From NCBI RefSeq assembly GCF_036324505.1, contig NC_086367.1, positions 18,774,578-18,838,577 of the forward strand: a DNA stretch of 64,000 nucleotides, in the 5' to 3' direction. The position numbers were made by a program, and so were the translations under genes. This DNA comes from Eleginops maclovinus (lineage: Eukaryota; Chordata; Actinopteri; Perciformes; Eleginopidae). The notes beneath the pieces are model-generated. The model saw only the letters and a program-made list of their open reading frames with translations. It did no database searches and was not told the DNA's origin. Shown here piece by piece: positions 51,795-63,632 of this stretch (position 1 is the stretch's first letter; each line of letters begins with the position of its first letter).

Positions 51795-54700
51795 CTACAC
51801 AAGGTAAACACAAAACATGAGCTACGCAGTTTTTACTACTATCTGTAAACAAAAGACCGGTAGGGTCTCACCTGGAACAGCCATCCCAACACTGACACCA
51901 TTAGGAGTTTGTTCAGGTAACACATTTCTCCACATCGGCCAAGAAGCATTTTCCTACAAGTGCACAAAAATAAGATTTAACCTGATGAAAAGTTCCTTTA
52001 GAGAGCTCTTGAGACACATATTTGTTATTTTCTTGGTTAATTTTGTCTGACCTGCTGATTACTGACTTTGTTTTCTTAAAAAAAACTATAATGTAAAGAC
52101 TATAAACCTGCAGTGATGGACACAGACCTGTACAGGAGAAGCAGCTTTCCCAAAGCCGTTCTGTAGCAGAGCAGCCGAGGGCCGATGAAGTCGAGCATGG
52201 AGAGGAACTCCACCAGCCAGGGCACGGTCAGGATGGTGCGCCTCCTCTTCATACTGTTACTCAGCACCGCACACACATCCAGCACTGCAACACTCTGGGG
52301 GACCAACATATCATTGTTTAAAATGTGAATGCGTTGAAGCAGACGTGCATTTGTTTACCTATTTGAAAAACTGCTGGTCCTGACTAAACACAACTCACAA
52401 GGGTTTTTCATAAACCTTCTTTTTATCCCCCTCACCTTGCTGCGCAGGGCTATAGCAGCCTCCTGTATCTCCCTGGAGGGTCTCTCAGATGTTTGATAAG
52501 GCAGAAAGGAAATGAATCCCAGAAACTTTGCCAGAAGACGAGCGAGGAGCAGCACTGAGGTGAAACGCTGCTTCTCATCCTGATGAGGCAGATAGAACAG
52601 AGAGAAAATGGTTTACATAACAATCAGAAGCATGTCAGTCAGATAGGACTTTTGTAAATTGTGGATGGTTGCAATTTTACTGAAGGAAACATCCTGACAT
52701 ATTTTGCCTAAGCTTGATCCAAACTGACAGAGCACTTCAAGATAAAAGTGGTGACACCAACATTTCACTAACATCCTTTGTGTCTGCCTCTGACTGTATG
52801 TACCTGCTGCTCCAGGTCCCCGTCCCCCTCCTCCTCCGCCTCCCCGATGGAAGCAGGGCTGAGGATGGACACCTCGTCCAGCTGGAGGAGCTGCTGACAC
52901 AGACTGTCCTGCAGGTGCTGGTTCAGCTGGCAGCTGGGACACAGGATGTAAGATTGGTTGGATCACAGAAAAGCAAGGGCATCTCAAATCAAACATTTGA
53001 ACAATAATAATGCTGTTATTAAAAGGACTCAAAATATTGTTAAAGACTTAGAATCACAGATAAACTGACTGGAATTACTTCAGGTTAAACATTTGTAGAA
53101 GAAATATTATTTTGGATTGCCTCGAAGATAGGACAAACATTTCTTGTGTGAACATCCTGTTTAGTAGAACTCAAAGAATCCAAAGCAAGCTTGTCATAAA
53201 TCAAAAAGCTCCCCTTCCATAAATAAATGATGATGATGAATTGTGTAGGTCTGTTTACTCTTACATGACAGTTTTTATTTTATTTTATATAAAATGTTGT
53301 ATTTGTTGGTGTTTGCTTACCAGCTAGCGGCCTGCAGGAAATCCCTGAAGAACTCCTGGTGATCAGGGAAGGATGGAGGAGGGCAGGGGCCGGCAACTCC
53401 TTGAGGTTGAATGAGACGCTCCTCGAGACGCTTCAGGCGCCCCAGGCTGTCAGCTCCCAGCATGCCAAGCAGGTCAGCATCGGCAGTATCCCCAGAAGAG
53501 CTGTTCACATGGGGGCCTTTACACATCTGAAAGAAAAAGAAACACAGGCCGATTTATTGTGACAGCTGTGTTCAATATGCCACCGTTCTGTTGTCGCTTC
53601 TGTTCCTGCTATCTACTGTAGGTGATGAACTGATAAGTACGTAATAAAACCCCATTTCAAAATATCTGAATGCCACAGTTTACCTGAACAAGCTGCTTCA
53701 GAAACAGACGAGCAAAGTGGGAATGGTTTCCTGCAGAGGTCAGTTGACTCATCATTCCCCTGAAGAGGAGAATGGAACAAGAAAATTGATGATTAGATAG
53801 GAAAGCATTTTACACCCGATTCATAAACAAAACAATTGTAAAAGATATATAGACATGCCTTATCCTGCTTCCGAGAGCAGCATCAAAGTTCCACCCTGGC
53901 TCTTTGTGATAGTCCTCCCATTCTCGTAACACCTCGTAAAAAATATCTCTGAAAAAAGAAGGAGCCTGCTTGTAATCGAGTTCTTTAAATATAGAGGTTT
54001 TGACCGCTCTGCTTAACATCCTCATTCTGATTTACCTCTGTTTTTTGAAGATGTGGAAGGCTTTGTCACTACCAAAGTTGGAGCGGTTGTCAGTAGCCGG
54101 CTGGAATGGGACCGAGTGGATGAAAGTGGAAACTGATGGAGAGAGCTGGGACAGATGGATTCGATATCGATTAGTCTCCCAATTTTTTTCTCAATTGATT
54201 GATCACTCATTTTGTCTACAAAGCATCAACTTGTTATGTAATATTTACTTAAGGAAAGAAAGTAAACTCGACATTTTAGATGCTGAAACTGAAATATTTT
54301 GCATTAAAAATGACTTTTAAATTGAAAGAAAATAAGCTATAAAACTAAATAACAATAATAAATTAATCATTTAAATCGAGTGCTCTTGTAAATAAGAGAA
54401 TTATGTATTAATCACCCAATATTTCAGTATATTCAGTAACAAAAAGGCATTTATAGTGTTTCACCTTGGCTGTGCTCCCCTCCTGGGTCTGAGTCAGGAG
54501 GTCTCTGAGATCCGGAGAGAAGGACGCCACTCTTTCGTTCTCTGCCAGCAGACGCTTAGTGCACTTATCCAACTGAGAAACCAACCTGCCAAGAAAACAC
54601 AACTACAATCAATTCAGAAAGACTGGAGGAGCAACATTAAATATCAGGGCGCTGTGAACTGATATATTCCTTTTGGAGAAAAAGGGAGAAGATTGCAGGA

Positions 54701-57700
54701 AACTGTGAATGAGAAATACAAAGAACTCACTGAAACTGATTCTCCAGAACCTTCACGGCGAAATACACACAGTTGTGAACTTGTCTCAGGTAACTTCTCT
54801 CCAGAACTTCTGAAAATGAGAAAAACAATTTTGACTCTTAACAATTTAAATTCCAACGGAAGGTTAAAAATCATAATATTTGGAATAGGAATAAAGTGAC
54901 ATATAAAAGAGTTACATACCTTTATTAACGGCACACAAACTGCCCTGTTCCTCCTCATCATGACTGTGAGGCGACCGAGACGTTAGCAACTGCACCACAA
55001 AGAAAAGCTCCAGGAAAATGTTTGGCACAAGGTTTTCTGTAAGACATGATGACACAAACAAACCTAAAGAATTTGAACTCCAGTAGTATTATTTTGGTAT
55101 ATTAAAGTCTGATTTCCTAATCATGAACTTATCATAAGAATTGATACATTAAAAAAAATACATTTAATGTTCTTTCCCACCACAGTTGCTTCAGGTAGCA
55201 CACTAGCACCACCCTGTGGCCACTTACCAGAGATGCAGGTACAGTACAGCTCAGCCAGGAGATCCAGTTCCAGAGAGAAGGTGACTTTGAAAGGTTCGGG
55301 ACAGGGTGTCTGCAGATCTGGTGTAACTTTAGATCCCATCCTAAGCCCTGACTTGGTGGGGGTGCAAGGGTCCAGAGAGGACGGCAGAGGAGAGCCGACC
55401 TGCTGAGCTCGCTTTGTCCTAAAAACAAGACATTTCTGATTATGAAACAGCAGAGAAACACTGAGGTAAAGAGCAAGTGAAGCTGCAGAGAGAAGATCAC
55501 AGCAGAGGTTACTATTAATAAAAGATAAGAAAATAAAGAAATGATATATTGGGACGCATGTAGACATTGGTAAAGGAACAACATATTCTTCTCTCTTTTT
55601 GCACTATTTTATTTATGTTATTTGCACCATGTATGTTGAGTTGTTGGAGGAGCACGCGACATAAGATTTTCATTGCCAACATATACGCTGTATCTGCTGT
55701 GCATATGACAAATAAAGCCTTGAAACCTTGAAACCTTGAATCAGTATCATAATGAATGTATACAATACTGATTACAAAGTGTAGTTTACCTTTTTTTAAA
55801 TCCATATGAAACTCTTCAAGGCATTACGCAACTGTTATAAAGACATGATGTTAGGCTGCAAACCCACCAAGGCATTTAGCACTGGTCACAGAAGTGTACA
55901 AAAACATGTATAGGGAAAACGAGAGAGCTACAAAAGAGAGCCAAAGCATAATATCATATAACCCTATGAAGACAAAGGTCTGTACCCTAATATGAAATTA
56001 TATTTAAGTTACTCAGATCCAGGTAGATATAGGCAAACATATTAACCGTAGTTTTGGGTAACAGTTGACTTCATGCAGTTCAATAATGTCCTAAATGTCT
56101 AACAATGTCCTCTCCTTAAAGACACCCTCAGGCTGCCTAGGTGAGATCTGACCTGCCCTGGTTACTAAATTAAACACTGACACACTTTACTCTTTGTCCC
56201 TTCATTCATACCTTTGCGTAGCCATATGAGATTCCAGACTCATGACATATTTAAAATATATTTTTAAAGAAGTTTTACTTTATCTTGCTACTGGGAGAGG
56301 GTTGTGACAAACCTCCTAGCGTTTGCTGCAGTCAGCTACAGTTCCCCAAAGCAAGAGTTAACAACTACATAATCAGTGATGACATATAAGGTCCTTGCAA
56401 CAGGTCGTGACTGTAAATGTTTTTGCTTAATGCACTTTACTCAGAAGTACACTGGAAAAAACAAAGTCTTTGAACCTGGAAGATTAACCAATAGAAGTGA
56501 AAAAACTGCCTAAATGTGAGTTGTTTGCACCCCTGTAGAGTAAACAACATCTGTGTCAGAATAAGTAGAATCGTTCTGTATGTTCACTTACTTTTCCCTC
56601 TTGAGAAGCTCCCTCTCCTCCTGCAGACTCAGAGGACTCCCCACTGTCACTGGCCCCTCTAGCGCCTCTACAGCCAATGAGGGGCCTGAAGACTCACTGA
56701 ACGGGGTGGAGGTGAAGCAGGTCTTTGGTTTGGACTGTGGTCGCTCTGCACTGACTGGGGTTGGGTTGATTCTTCTCGATGGTTTAGACGCCCTGAAGGA
56801 TAATAGAAACTGTTAGACAAATCTAAAATACCAACAATAGGTGGAGAGGTGATGGAGGAGGGGTTGATTTCTTAAACTGAGAGATGTTTGGACTCACGCA
56901 GGTGAAATGGTTGCTGACCCAACAGGAGGGAAGTCTTCCAAGTTGTTGAAGTTGAGTTGCCCCACAGGTGGAGGTGAAACCTGTTCATGTATCCTACTGT
57001 TCCCTCCTCCTCCTCCTCTTCCTGACCTCCTCTCATCACTTTGATGTCCTCCACGCCATCCTCCATGTTTCCCCTGTCCACCCACTGCCACGCTGCCTCC
57101 ACTTCTCTTGCGGGATTTCTGAGACTGGAAGCTGGGGCTGTTCTGGACGTCAGGAGGAGAAACCATGTAGTCTCCCAAACTGATCCTCTGGCTACTCCGA
57201 CGGTCAGAGCCTGGAGGCCTGTTGGCGGGGCTCCATCCTGGATTAAAAGGGGGGCTGTTGAAGGACCCTGACTGACCAGAAGCATCCCACTCTGTGCCAG
57301 GTGAAACGGAAGGGGCAGGAGAAAACAGCTGGACACGGCTGGTACTCCGCGAGCCAGCTCCACCACCAGCAGACCTGCTACCTCTCTTGTCACTGAAGCT
57401 TTGCGTCTGTGCAGCAGATTTTGGTTGGCTGGGGGTCTTGGCTGGCGTGGCAGGGCCATGGGTGAGGGCCTGACTGCTCTGCTCTCTCAGGAAGTTTAAA
57501 AGAAATGGGACAAATTCTTGTTTGAGAACCGTCACACCTGGTTCTCTAAATGCCAGCCTGTCATCCTCCTGTTGAAAAAAAGAGAAACAATTAAAATAAT
57601 ATTTAAAGCTGAAGTTACTCATATTAATGTGTTGGTTTAATTTAGAGCTGCAACGATAAGTCAAACTAATTGATAAGGCAATTGACAATAATAATCACCA

Positions 57701-58679
57701 TTGTTTTGATAAACAATAAAACATATTGGATTGCGATATTTCATCCTTATTCAATTCACTGTTTTATAACATATCATTAGGGTTTGGACAAAACAAAACA
57801 TTAAATTACATCATTTTGAACTTTGAGAAACTGGGAGGGACAGTTTATGAACTAACTGATTGATTGATTTGTCTAGAAAAAGAATCGTCAGAAGAATCAA
57901 CAACAACAACTGTTTTCTAGTTGCAGCCCTTGTTTATTTACTTACAACAGGGACAGATCAATGTTACTGCTGTTACTGTAAAGGCATATTGGGCACATTC
58001 TGTTGGGCAATGTTTTAAGTAGCAGTGAATAGCTTCACCGCCACATGAAGCAAACATCAAATGAAGCAATACTAACTGAATGATTGAAATGTTGTTCTTT
58101 GTGTGTATACATTAATACTGCTGTTACTACTTTTCCAATGATAAAGCTACATGTTTTTCAGAGAGCATATTGTCCCACCTTGACCAGTCTTTTAGCCTAG
58201 TCTGGATTTATTTTACAATGTTTATTAAGTATAATTTGCATAGTCCTTTCTCTCAAATAACAGTATCATGTCGAAGGAAATAGCCTGTTTACCTAGCTAA
58301 CAAAGCACACACACATCCGCCAAGTGTACACAGCCTTCTTCGGAAAGTAATTATAACAATACCATGTCAAAAAGCTATGGTAAACAATGCTTTAAAGATA
58401 CATTTTCTGTAAGTAAAGTTGACATCGTAGCATCTGGTCTGCAGTCCATGCAGGATACAGCTAGCTTAGCCCGTTAGCCCTGCAGCTAAAAGTTTTGTTT
58501 ACAATCAGTTGTGTGCTATGTCATCTCATAAAACACAATATACAAGGGCACTAGCAAATAAGATGTCTCACAAATGTGTGTCGTAATCGTTTTGGACTTA
58601 CCTTATCATTCTTTAGCCAGTCCAAGACGGTTTTAACGTCCGCTTTCTTCAACAGAAGAGATTCCAAAAGAGCCGCCAT
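45893..58679 (-). CDS. cdan1: cdan1: codanin-1, complete, 28 coding exons, about 1,325 residues
   Basis: Codanin-1 binds the histone chaperone ASF1 and keeps it in the cytosol, limiting histone delivery to chromatin. It works with CDIN1, and human mutations cause congenital dyserythropoietic anaemia type I (established). The model runs from ATG at 58679 (context AGAATGGCG) to TGA at 45893-45895. It has 28 coding exons, the number I recall for the human gene, and is slightly longer than human codanin (about 1,227). Diagnostic blocks: [16 protein letters not shown] (exon 2), the ASF1-binding B-domain-like RRINPTPV (residues 256-263, exon 3), [111 protein letters not shown]. All exons join in phase; one intron is GC-AG and one holds a Tc1 element. 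Exon coordinates are in the two block entries. Confidence 0.97.
47176..47377 (+). repeat. Left terminal inverted repeat of the Tc1 element
   Basis: About 200 bases with outer (AAGTATTTAGTCA) and inner (AAGTATTTGGTCA) transposase-binding-type repeats. Confidence 0.85.
47543..48565 (+). CDS. Tc1-family transposase, 340 residues, intact
   Basis: DDE transposase that cuts and pastes the element at TA sites. The frame is complete from [10 protein letters not shown] to ...[10 protein letters not shown] and then TGA. The N-terminal paired-like helix-turn-helix is visible ([20 protein letters not shown]), followed by an LPRSGAPRK hinge that is likely a DNA-contacting AT-hook-like segment, then the catalytic domain with D153 (IWSDETK), D244 ([11 protein letters not shown]) and E279 ([10 protein letters not shown]), plus the glycine-rich block [19 protein letters not shown]. 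The length (340) and catalytic spacing match Sleeping Beauty-type enzymes exactly. It runs antisense to cdan1. No disabling change is visible, though activity is untested. Confidence 0.95.
   Translation: MAKTKELSKETRDKIVDLHQAGKTESAIGKQLGVKKSTVGAIIRKWKIYKTTANLPRSGAPRKISPRGVKMITRTVSRNPRTTRGDLVNDLQRAGTEVTEATISNTLRRQGLKSCSSRRVPLLEPVHVQARLKFARGHLDDPEEDWENVIWSDETKIELFGKNSTRGVWRRKNAELHPKNTIPTVKHGGGNIMLWGCFSAKGPGRLIRVKERMNGAMYREILSENLLPSARALKMKRGWVFQHDNDPKHTARAMKEWLRKKHFKVLEWPSQSPDLNPIENLWRELKVRVAQRQPQNITALEEICMEEWAKIPATVCGNLVKTYRKPLTSVIANKGYITKY
48581..48780 (-). repeat. Right terminal inverted repeat of the Tc1 element
   Basis: Mirror of the left end. The first mismatch with it is at position 93 from the tip (a C/T difference); the inner part is less well conserved. 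Confidence 0.85.
51872..58679 (-). CDS. cdan1: cdan1 exons 1-15: N-terminal half with ASF1-binding motif
   Basis: Exons: 58602-58679, 56898-57568, 56592-56792, 55228-55418, 54920-55036, 54731-54809, 54465-54585, 54036-54145, 53859-53948, 53684-53759, 53321-53526, 52804-52933, 52436-52579, 52128-52294, 51872-51953. Exon 2 encodes a Ser/Gly/Arg-rich disordered stretch ending in [11 protein letters not shown], a conserved codanin block. Exon 3 has the RRINPTPV motif resembling the B-domains of HIRA and CAF-1 that contact ASF1. The acceptor of exon 8 is the CCCAG before 54145, since the nearer CATCAG breaks the conserved frame. Confidence 0.95.
53857..53858 (-). other. cdan1: GC-AG splice donor of cdan1 intron 9
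   Basis: Exon 9 ends ...GGA AGC AGG ATA AG and the intron begins GCATGT. No GT donor gives the required phase 2 to join GGAATGATGAG of exon 10, which yields the conserved ...GSRIRGMMSQL. GC donors are a minor U2 class and usually follow a strong AG as here. Confidence 0.75.
55590..55740 (+). mobile_element. 3' tail of an L2-like LINE or SINE
   Basis: The sequence ends ATGACAAATAAAGCCTTG followed by a tandem TTGAAACC repeat. This is the usual shape of fish L2-type 3' tails with short tandem ends. It is a truncated copy without coding sequence. Confidence 0.55.
56290..56577 (+). repeat. Direct repeat copy A (pairs with 59032-59327)
   Basis: About 290 bases closely similar in the same orientation to 59032-59327. 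Shared blocks include GTTTGCTGC, CAGCTACAGTTCCCCAAA, ATATAAGGTCCTTGC and GTAGAGTAAACAACATCTGT. This copy stops about 15 bases from cdan1 exon 3. Its origin (mobile element or local duplication) is unknown. Confidence 0.85.
57569..58601. other. cdan1 intron 1
   Basis: About 1 kb of AT-rich intron without recognisable gene or repeat. Confidence 0.6.
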
Positions 58680-58800
58680 TCTGGTGCGGAGCTGCGCGGC
58701 TGAAGGACTGAGGGGAAAGGGGCGGAGCCAGCGTCTGCGCAGGCGCGTAATGCTTATGACGTAGTGATACAAGTGTTTCAGCTGACAGAAGCTGATCGTT
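58680..58800 (-). promoter_or_regulatory. cdan1: cdan1 promoter with GC box and NRF1-type site
   Basis: Directly upstream of the start codon lie a GC box (GGGGCGGAGC, about 58718-58727) and an NRF1-like CTGCGCAGGCGC (about 58734-58745), followed by a CRE half-site (TGACGTA). This is a typical TATA-less housekeeping promoter. The exact transcription start is not visible. Confidence 0.6.
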
Positions 58801-59031
58801 TCCAAAAATCTGAAGTTTGGGAAAGAAAATCAAAAGGAAAAATAATGAGACAAGAAGTGTGAATTTTTAAAATCATTAAGATGATTAGGGCAGCATGAAG
58901 AAGGAGTTAGAATAATGAGAAAATAGTGGGACATTTAGTCGACAATAGAAAAAATCGAGAAATTTGAAAAATAGAAGTGATCAAAAGTGGTGATTTTGAA
59001 GAAATAGTCGGACTACACTGGTAAAGTGCAG

Positions 59032-59327
59032 TAAGAGAGTGTTGTGACAAACTTCCTAGTGTTTGCTGCTGTGTCAGCTACAGTTCCCCAAAACAAGAGT
59101 AAACAACTATAATCAGTGATGAAATATAAGGTCCTTGCGGTCCTGACAGTAAATGTTTTTGCTTAATTCAGTTCACTCAGAAGTACACTGTAAAAAACCA
59201 AGTCTTTGAACCTGGAAAATTTACATAAGTCACCCAATGGAAGTGAAAAAAGCAACAATTGCCAAAATGTGAGTTGTTTGCACCCTTGTAGAGTAAACAA
59301 CATCTGTGTCAGAATGAGTAGAATCTT
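59032..59327 (+). repeat. Direct repeat copy B (pairs with 56290-56577)
   Basis: Second copy of the 290-base segment, upstream of cdan1. The pair brackets the first two and a half kilobases of the gene. Differences are scattered substitutions and small indels. Confidence 0.85.
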
Positions 59328-59379
59328 TCTTGAAGCTGCTTGACATCTTGATTAATTTTCGTCATAAATGTTTATATTC

Positions 59380-59560
59380 TATGTGTAATTTATTCATTAA
59401 GGTGTGCATACATCTATTGCCTGTCTGCCCCTCGTTGGTGGAAGTTTCTTGTATTCTTAAGATGTTTTCCTAATGTAAAGGGTCTATTGCTGTACATATT
59501 GTAAAGGCCCTTGTGGCTAATATAGACTTTTCTTAAATAAATATACTTGAATCAAACAGT
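59380..59560 (+). mobile_element. Degenerate LINE-type 3' tail
   Basis: Resembles the ...GGTCTATTGCTGTACATATTGTAAAG...AAATAAATATACTTGAA end common in fish L2/Rex-like LINE tails. No coding sequence remains. Confidence 0.4.
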
Positions 59561-59769
59561 TTAAAATCTTCACCATATTCTAGATTTTTATGCTGTTTTG
59601 GTTGTATCTTATTCTGACATCTGATTCCCCAAGTGTTTGTCCAGTCTGTAATGTCATTATTAATTGTTTGTGATAAAGATAATAAATTAAACAACAGCCT
59701 AAGAGTCCATTGGCTACAATTTCAAGAATAAAAAACAGAAACCTTTCACAGGATTATTGTATGTCTGCA

Positions 59770-62700
59770 TGCGGAATGAGTATTTTATTTATAACCAGTT
59801 TATAAAAATAAAATACAAAATAATTTCAAAACAGAACAGAAAGAAACACTGTACAAGGCATTGATATGATACAAATGATAGAATAAACATAAATAATTAC
59901 AGTTATATACAATGCAAAACTCCCACTTGTTACACTCTTTCCTTGAAACTGTACAGTAACATTTCAAAACCAGGACGTACATTACAACAGAAAAATATCC
60001 ACCATTAAAAAAAATCCCGACAATTGAAGTCAAAATGATGGATGGGTGAATTAGCAAATGTCACAATAAATAATTTCTGTCAAGTATTTAGAAGTTACTT
60101 ACAAGCAATTCAATGTAATGACATGAGAAGTGTACACGTGCACACCAAAGCTATCATTAGTTTCCGCCTAAAATAAATTAAAACATCTGGGTTTCTTTTG
60201 CTGGCATATGGGTATTTAACCACAAATACCCAGCAAGCTACTATAAATATGAAACCTTTCTATGAGCAAGCCACTTTAAAAAGCGACAAAGAGAATCTCA
60301 TCTGGAGGGTAACACTAGTACTACATCTCCACATCACTTATGTGCGATCATAATAAAGAAAACATGAGAAGGAATCCGATATCTTTAGAAACCAGCAGCA
60401 CTGTTTAGTGTCTGTTCCTCCCTTTCACTGAAGCCTGTTAGCATTTAAGTTTACAATAGTTACTTTTTATTTAAATAATTACTTTATATTTTACAGGTAT
60501 ATATTAAAAGTCTGCACAACTGCGTTCGGAACTTTGAAAGCTTGAAATATCTTGAGTTGAAAGAGGGACGATTCAAAGATTGATTGCTGGCGACATGTAA
60601 GGAATTGCACACTCCAGTTTGAGAGCATACAGCTATCACACTAACACACACATCTCGAATGCTGCACCCAGTCGATCGATACATTTCCCCACGCACTCTC
60701 ACAGAAAAACATGGATCTCTCCGGCTTGGTAAGCACAAGGGTCTGACAGCATTGATTTTCACTGTTGATATATTGACCACGCTGACAGGCACATGCCTTT
60801 CACACACAAGGATGATGAGTGACAGAAAGGCTTGGCTTGGCCGAATAGTGGAATGATCTCCAACACAGACAAGGCTCAGTCATCCCTCGCTATGCACAGA
60901 GGGGCAGAGAGGAGACATTAAGGCGACTGACTGACTGAACGCTGTCTGCCTTCAGGATGAGTCATCATAGCTGCTCTGTGAGAGTAGATATATCTCCAAG
61001 ATCTGCACGGAACAGCACAATTTATATAACTACAAAGCAACATTCAATCTCTGTACGCTCTCATTTTATCAAACCACATCTGCAAAATCTATCAAAATAT
61101 TTGGCAATGTGATTCGTTTCTTTTTTCCATATGTGTAGCTGCTATGACTGCTGTTGAAGGTGGGTTGCATGAGGTAATTTACATAGTCAGGATATTACAG
61201 TATAGATCAAGGCTTCGGGGACTCGTCTGTACTTGTTAGACAGTAAGGTAAAGGGATGAAAATGTATATACTGTTCACTTAAACTGATATTAAAATTCTA
61301 GGTCGGCCTTGTTGTTTTAAGTGGGTACAATATGTTTTGCTGCGGCCCCCCACGATAATAGCAGTACATTACTTTACTTTTTTAGATTTCCCCTTGGGGT
61401 CTTCTTCTTTGTGACGTTAAACGCGCCCACAGTTATCTACTGTAAATAATAGACTGAAGTACCTTATGCAACCCCACCTAAAAGCATCTATACTACCCTT
61501 TTGATTTTTCAAATCACAGTTGTAAAGTCTATTCTCCTTATTCTTCTGTTTGATTTCATCATAATGTCAGTTATTTTCACAGTCCTCGGGGCTCGTACGG
61601 TCTATCGTAGTCCTGCGACGCAATCATCCCAGTGAAGTCAGTGCAGGAAGCACAGAAAACAAGACATCAGGAGGGAAGAGGAGGAATAGAAAGAATATAA
61701 GATGGGTCAGAGAAAATATGAATCACTGCTGGGTTACAAGAAAGATGCCGTGTGAGGGGGAGTGGTATGCAGCTTTTTACTCGGTCGTTGATTCTGTGTT
61801 TTTTTTTCTGTTGAGCATGCAAAGAGTAGCATCGGAAGGAAGCTGGAGTTATTTTACACTATCTTACAAGCAGAGGAGTGGGAGGAGGTGGTGGAGGTTC
61901 AGTGAGGAATCCTAACTAAATCAAACACAAACAATACTCTGATTCCTTTCCCTTGTGCACAAACATACTGTATGTCATTATATAAAAGACATTCTTCGGC
62001 ACAGGAGGAACAAAAACTGTCAAGAAAACTATCTGGCATGGAAGCGTGGAACATCATTTTGGTGTGGGAAATATATTTACATATGGCCTCGATTTTCAAT
62101 AACGTTTGACAAGATGTTTGAGGTCTAAAAATCACATTTTTATCAAGTTGTATCTCCAGGACTGACCTGGTATATATAAACAGGACAGTTGTGATGGGTT
62201 CCACTTAAAATATCTCCTTTTTTTGTCATTACAAATAATTGCTACTCAAGTAACTCTAATTGTGTTTGATTTACAAATATTGGTGTTGCTACCTTTTTCT
62301 AAGAATACTGGTTAAAAGGGTTGTCTTCTAACCACTGGCACAAGACTGTTTTTGGCTCCTTTTTGTTTAAATACAAACAAAGTGAATCCCCAAGCTGCCC
62401 TAAAGTGCCAAGGCACACGCTGAGACAAACATCTGTGTCTGAACATTACTCAGTAATGTACCTTGTGTTGCTTAAGCTATCTACTGCTACTACTGAATAA
62501 CTACCACTAACACACTGCTAACCTGTAATCCCTTCAGTCAGCGAAACACTTCTGATTCCCTCTTAGCAACACAGTAGGCACAAAAAGGTGTGTGTCCTCA
62601 CGCACTTGACATGATTGATTGTATAAAAGGATTTTTTTAGAATAATCCCTTTTAATTTAACATTTAAAACTAATGTGAGTGACACGAAACCATACATCCA

Positions 62701-63632
62701 CCATCACACAGAAGAGGGTAAGAGTCTCAAGCATTGCTAAGCATCAAAATAAATATCTCAATAAATACAACTGTACACAAATATTGGCTTTATGCATTCG
62801 GATATAACATAAAGTAAACATCATACCCTGCCTGCAATCTCTGAGTGCAGAGGAGATAACTGGGTCAGCCCCAGGGCAATATTTAATTAAGTTGTGATCA
62901 TGTTTACTGATCTTCCATCAGTGTATTCCAAGTGCATTAATACTGGGGATAAATAAGTTACATTACATTGTGGTGCAGGATGCATGAAGATGAAGAAACA
63001 GGAAGCTGATTTATTTATGTGCCCGCTGGCCAAAATAACTATTAGTTTACATATTACAGTGCTGCCTGCATGGGCAAACCACTGATTCATCTTGCAGCTA
63101 TGCTCTTTTGTTCTACAACATAATGATGAAATGAGGACCCTGACTCGTCAACATGGCTTGTCTAGTAAGTTCTTAAAGAAGCACCGATTTTACACTTGAG
63201 GCTCAGTTTACTCGTCGTAAGAAGTACTCTGCAGCCGGTGAATGTCAGATGGGGTTCGACTTCAACAGTAAGCCTTCATTATAAAGTGGGTGCTTTTAAG
63301 TTACATTATGGAAAATGTAAGAGCTTTAAAAGAGTTTAAGAGACTAAAAGTCAGGATATCTCATATTCTGTCCCACAGATTTGTTTTTCAAGTCAAAATG
63401 GAAGTGGAAGTGCATTACTAAATCACTCCAATAAAGCTGGGCACATAAATCAATGAGACACCCTGTGTGCAAATAGAAGGAAGAGAACAGCGGGGAACAG
63501 CGAGACAAGGTTCAGACTGACAGAGTAAGAAGGGAAACTGATACAGGAAGACTCAGGCTTTAATCCTGACCAAACTATCAAGAAACTGGAGCCTTCCAGT
63601 CCTCTGCTGCGGCAGCGTCACCTGCAGGGAAA
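59770..63632 (-). other. ttbk2: Probable ttbk2 3' untranslated region
   Basis: From the stop codon at 63633-63635 down to about 59770 there is no coding frame and no convincing splice site. The sequence becomes very AT-rich and ends with a canonical minus-strand AATAAA at 59784-59789. A Pumilio-type element (TGTAAATA, 62074-62081) is present on the sense strand. TTBK2 transcripts in vertebrates have long 3' UTRs (family knowledge). That the whole 3.9 kb is one exon is inference. Confidence 0.5.
59784..59789 (-). terminator. ttbk2: Probable ttbk2 polyadenylation signal AATAAA
   Basis: Canonical hexamer on the minus strand at the edge of the AT-rich block, about 1 kb before the cdan1 start. 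Confidence 0.45.

Larger units (their letters stand above)
55419..56591. other. cdan1 intron 3
   Basis: A 1.2 kb intron holding a LINE-type tail (55590-55740) and one copy of a repeated segment (56290-56577) next to exon 3. I see no coding sequence. Confidence 0.6.

Noticed and set aside
54022..54210. Alternative frame across cdan1 exon 8
   Set aside because: It is open but lacks the conserved [21 protein letters not shown] sequence, which is found in the frame used with the upstream CCCAG acceptor.
55121..55584. Two overlapping frames of about 150 codons on the minus strand near 55.1-55.6 kb
   Set aside because: One contains cdan1 exon 4 extended into its introns and the other is its shadow; neither is a separate gene.
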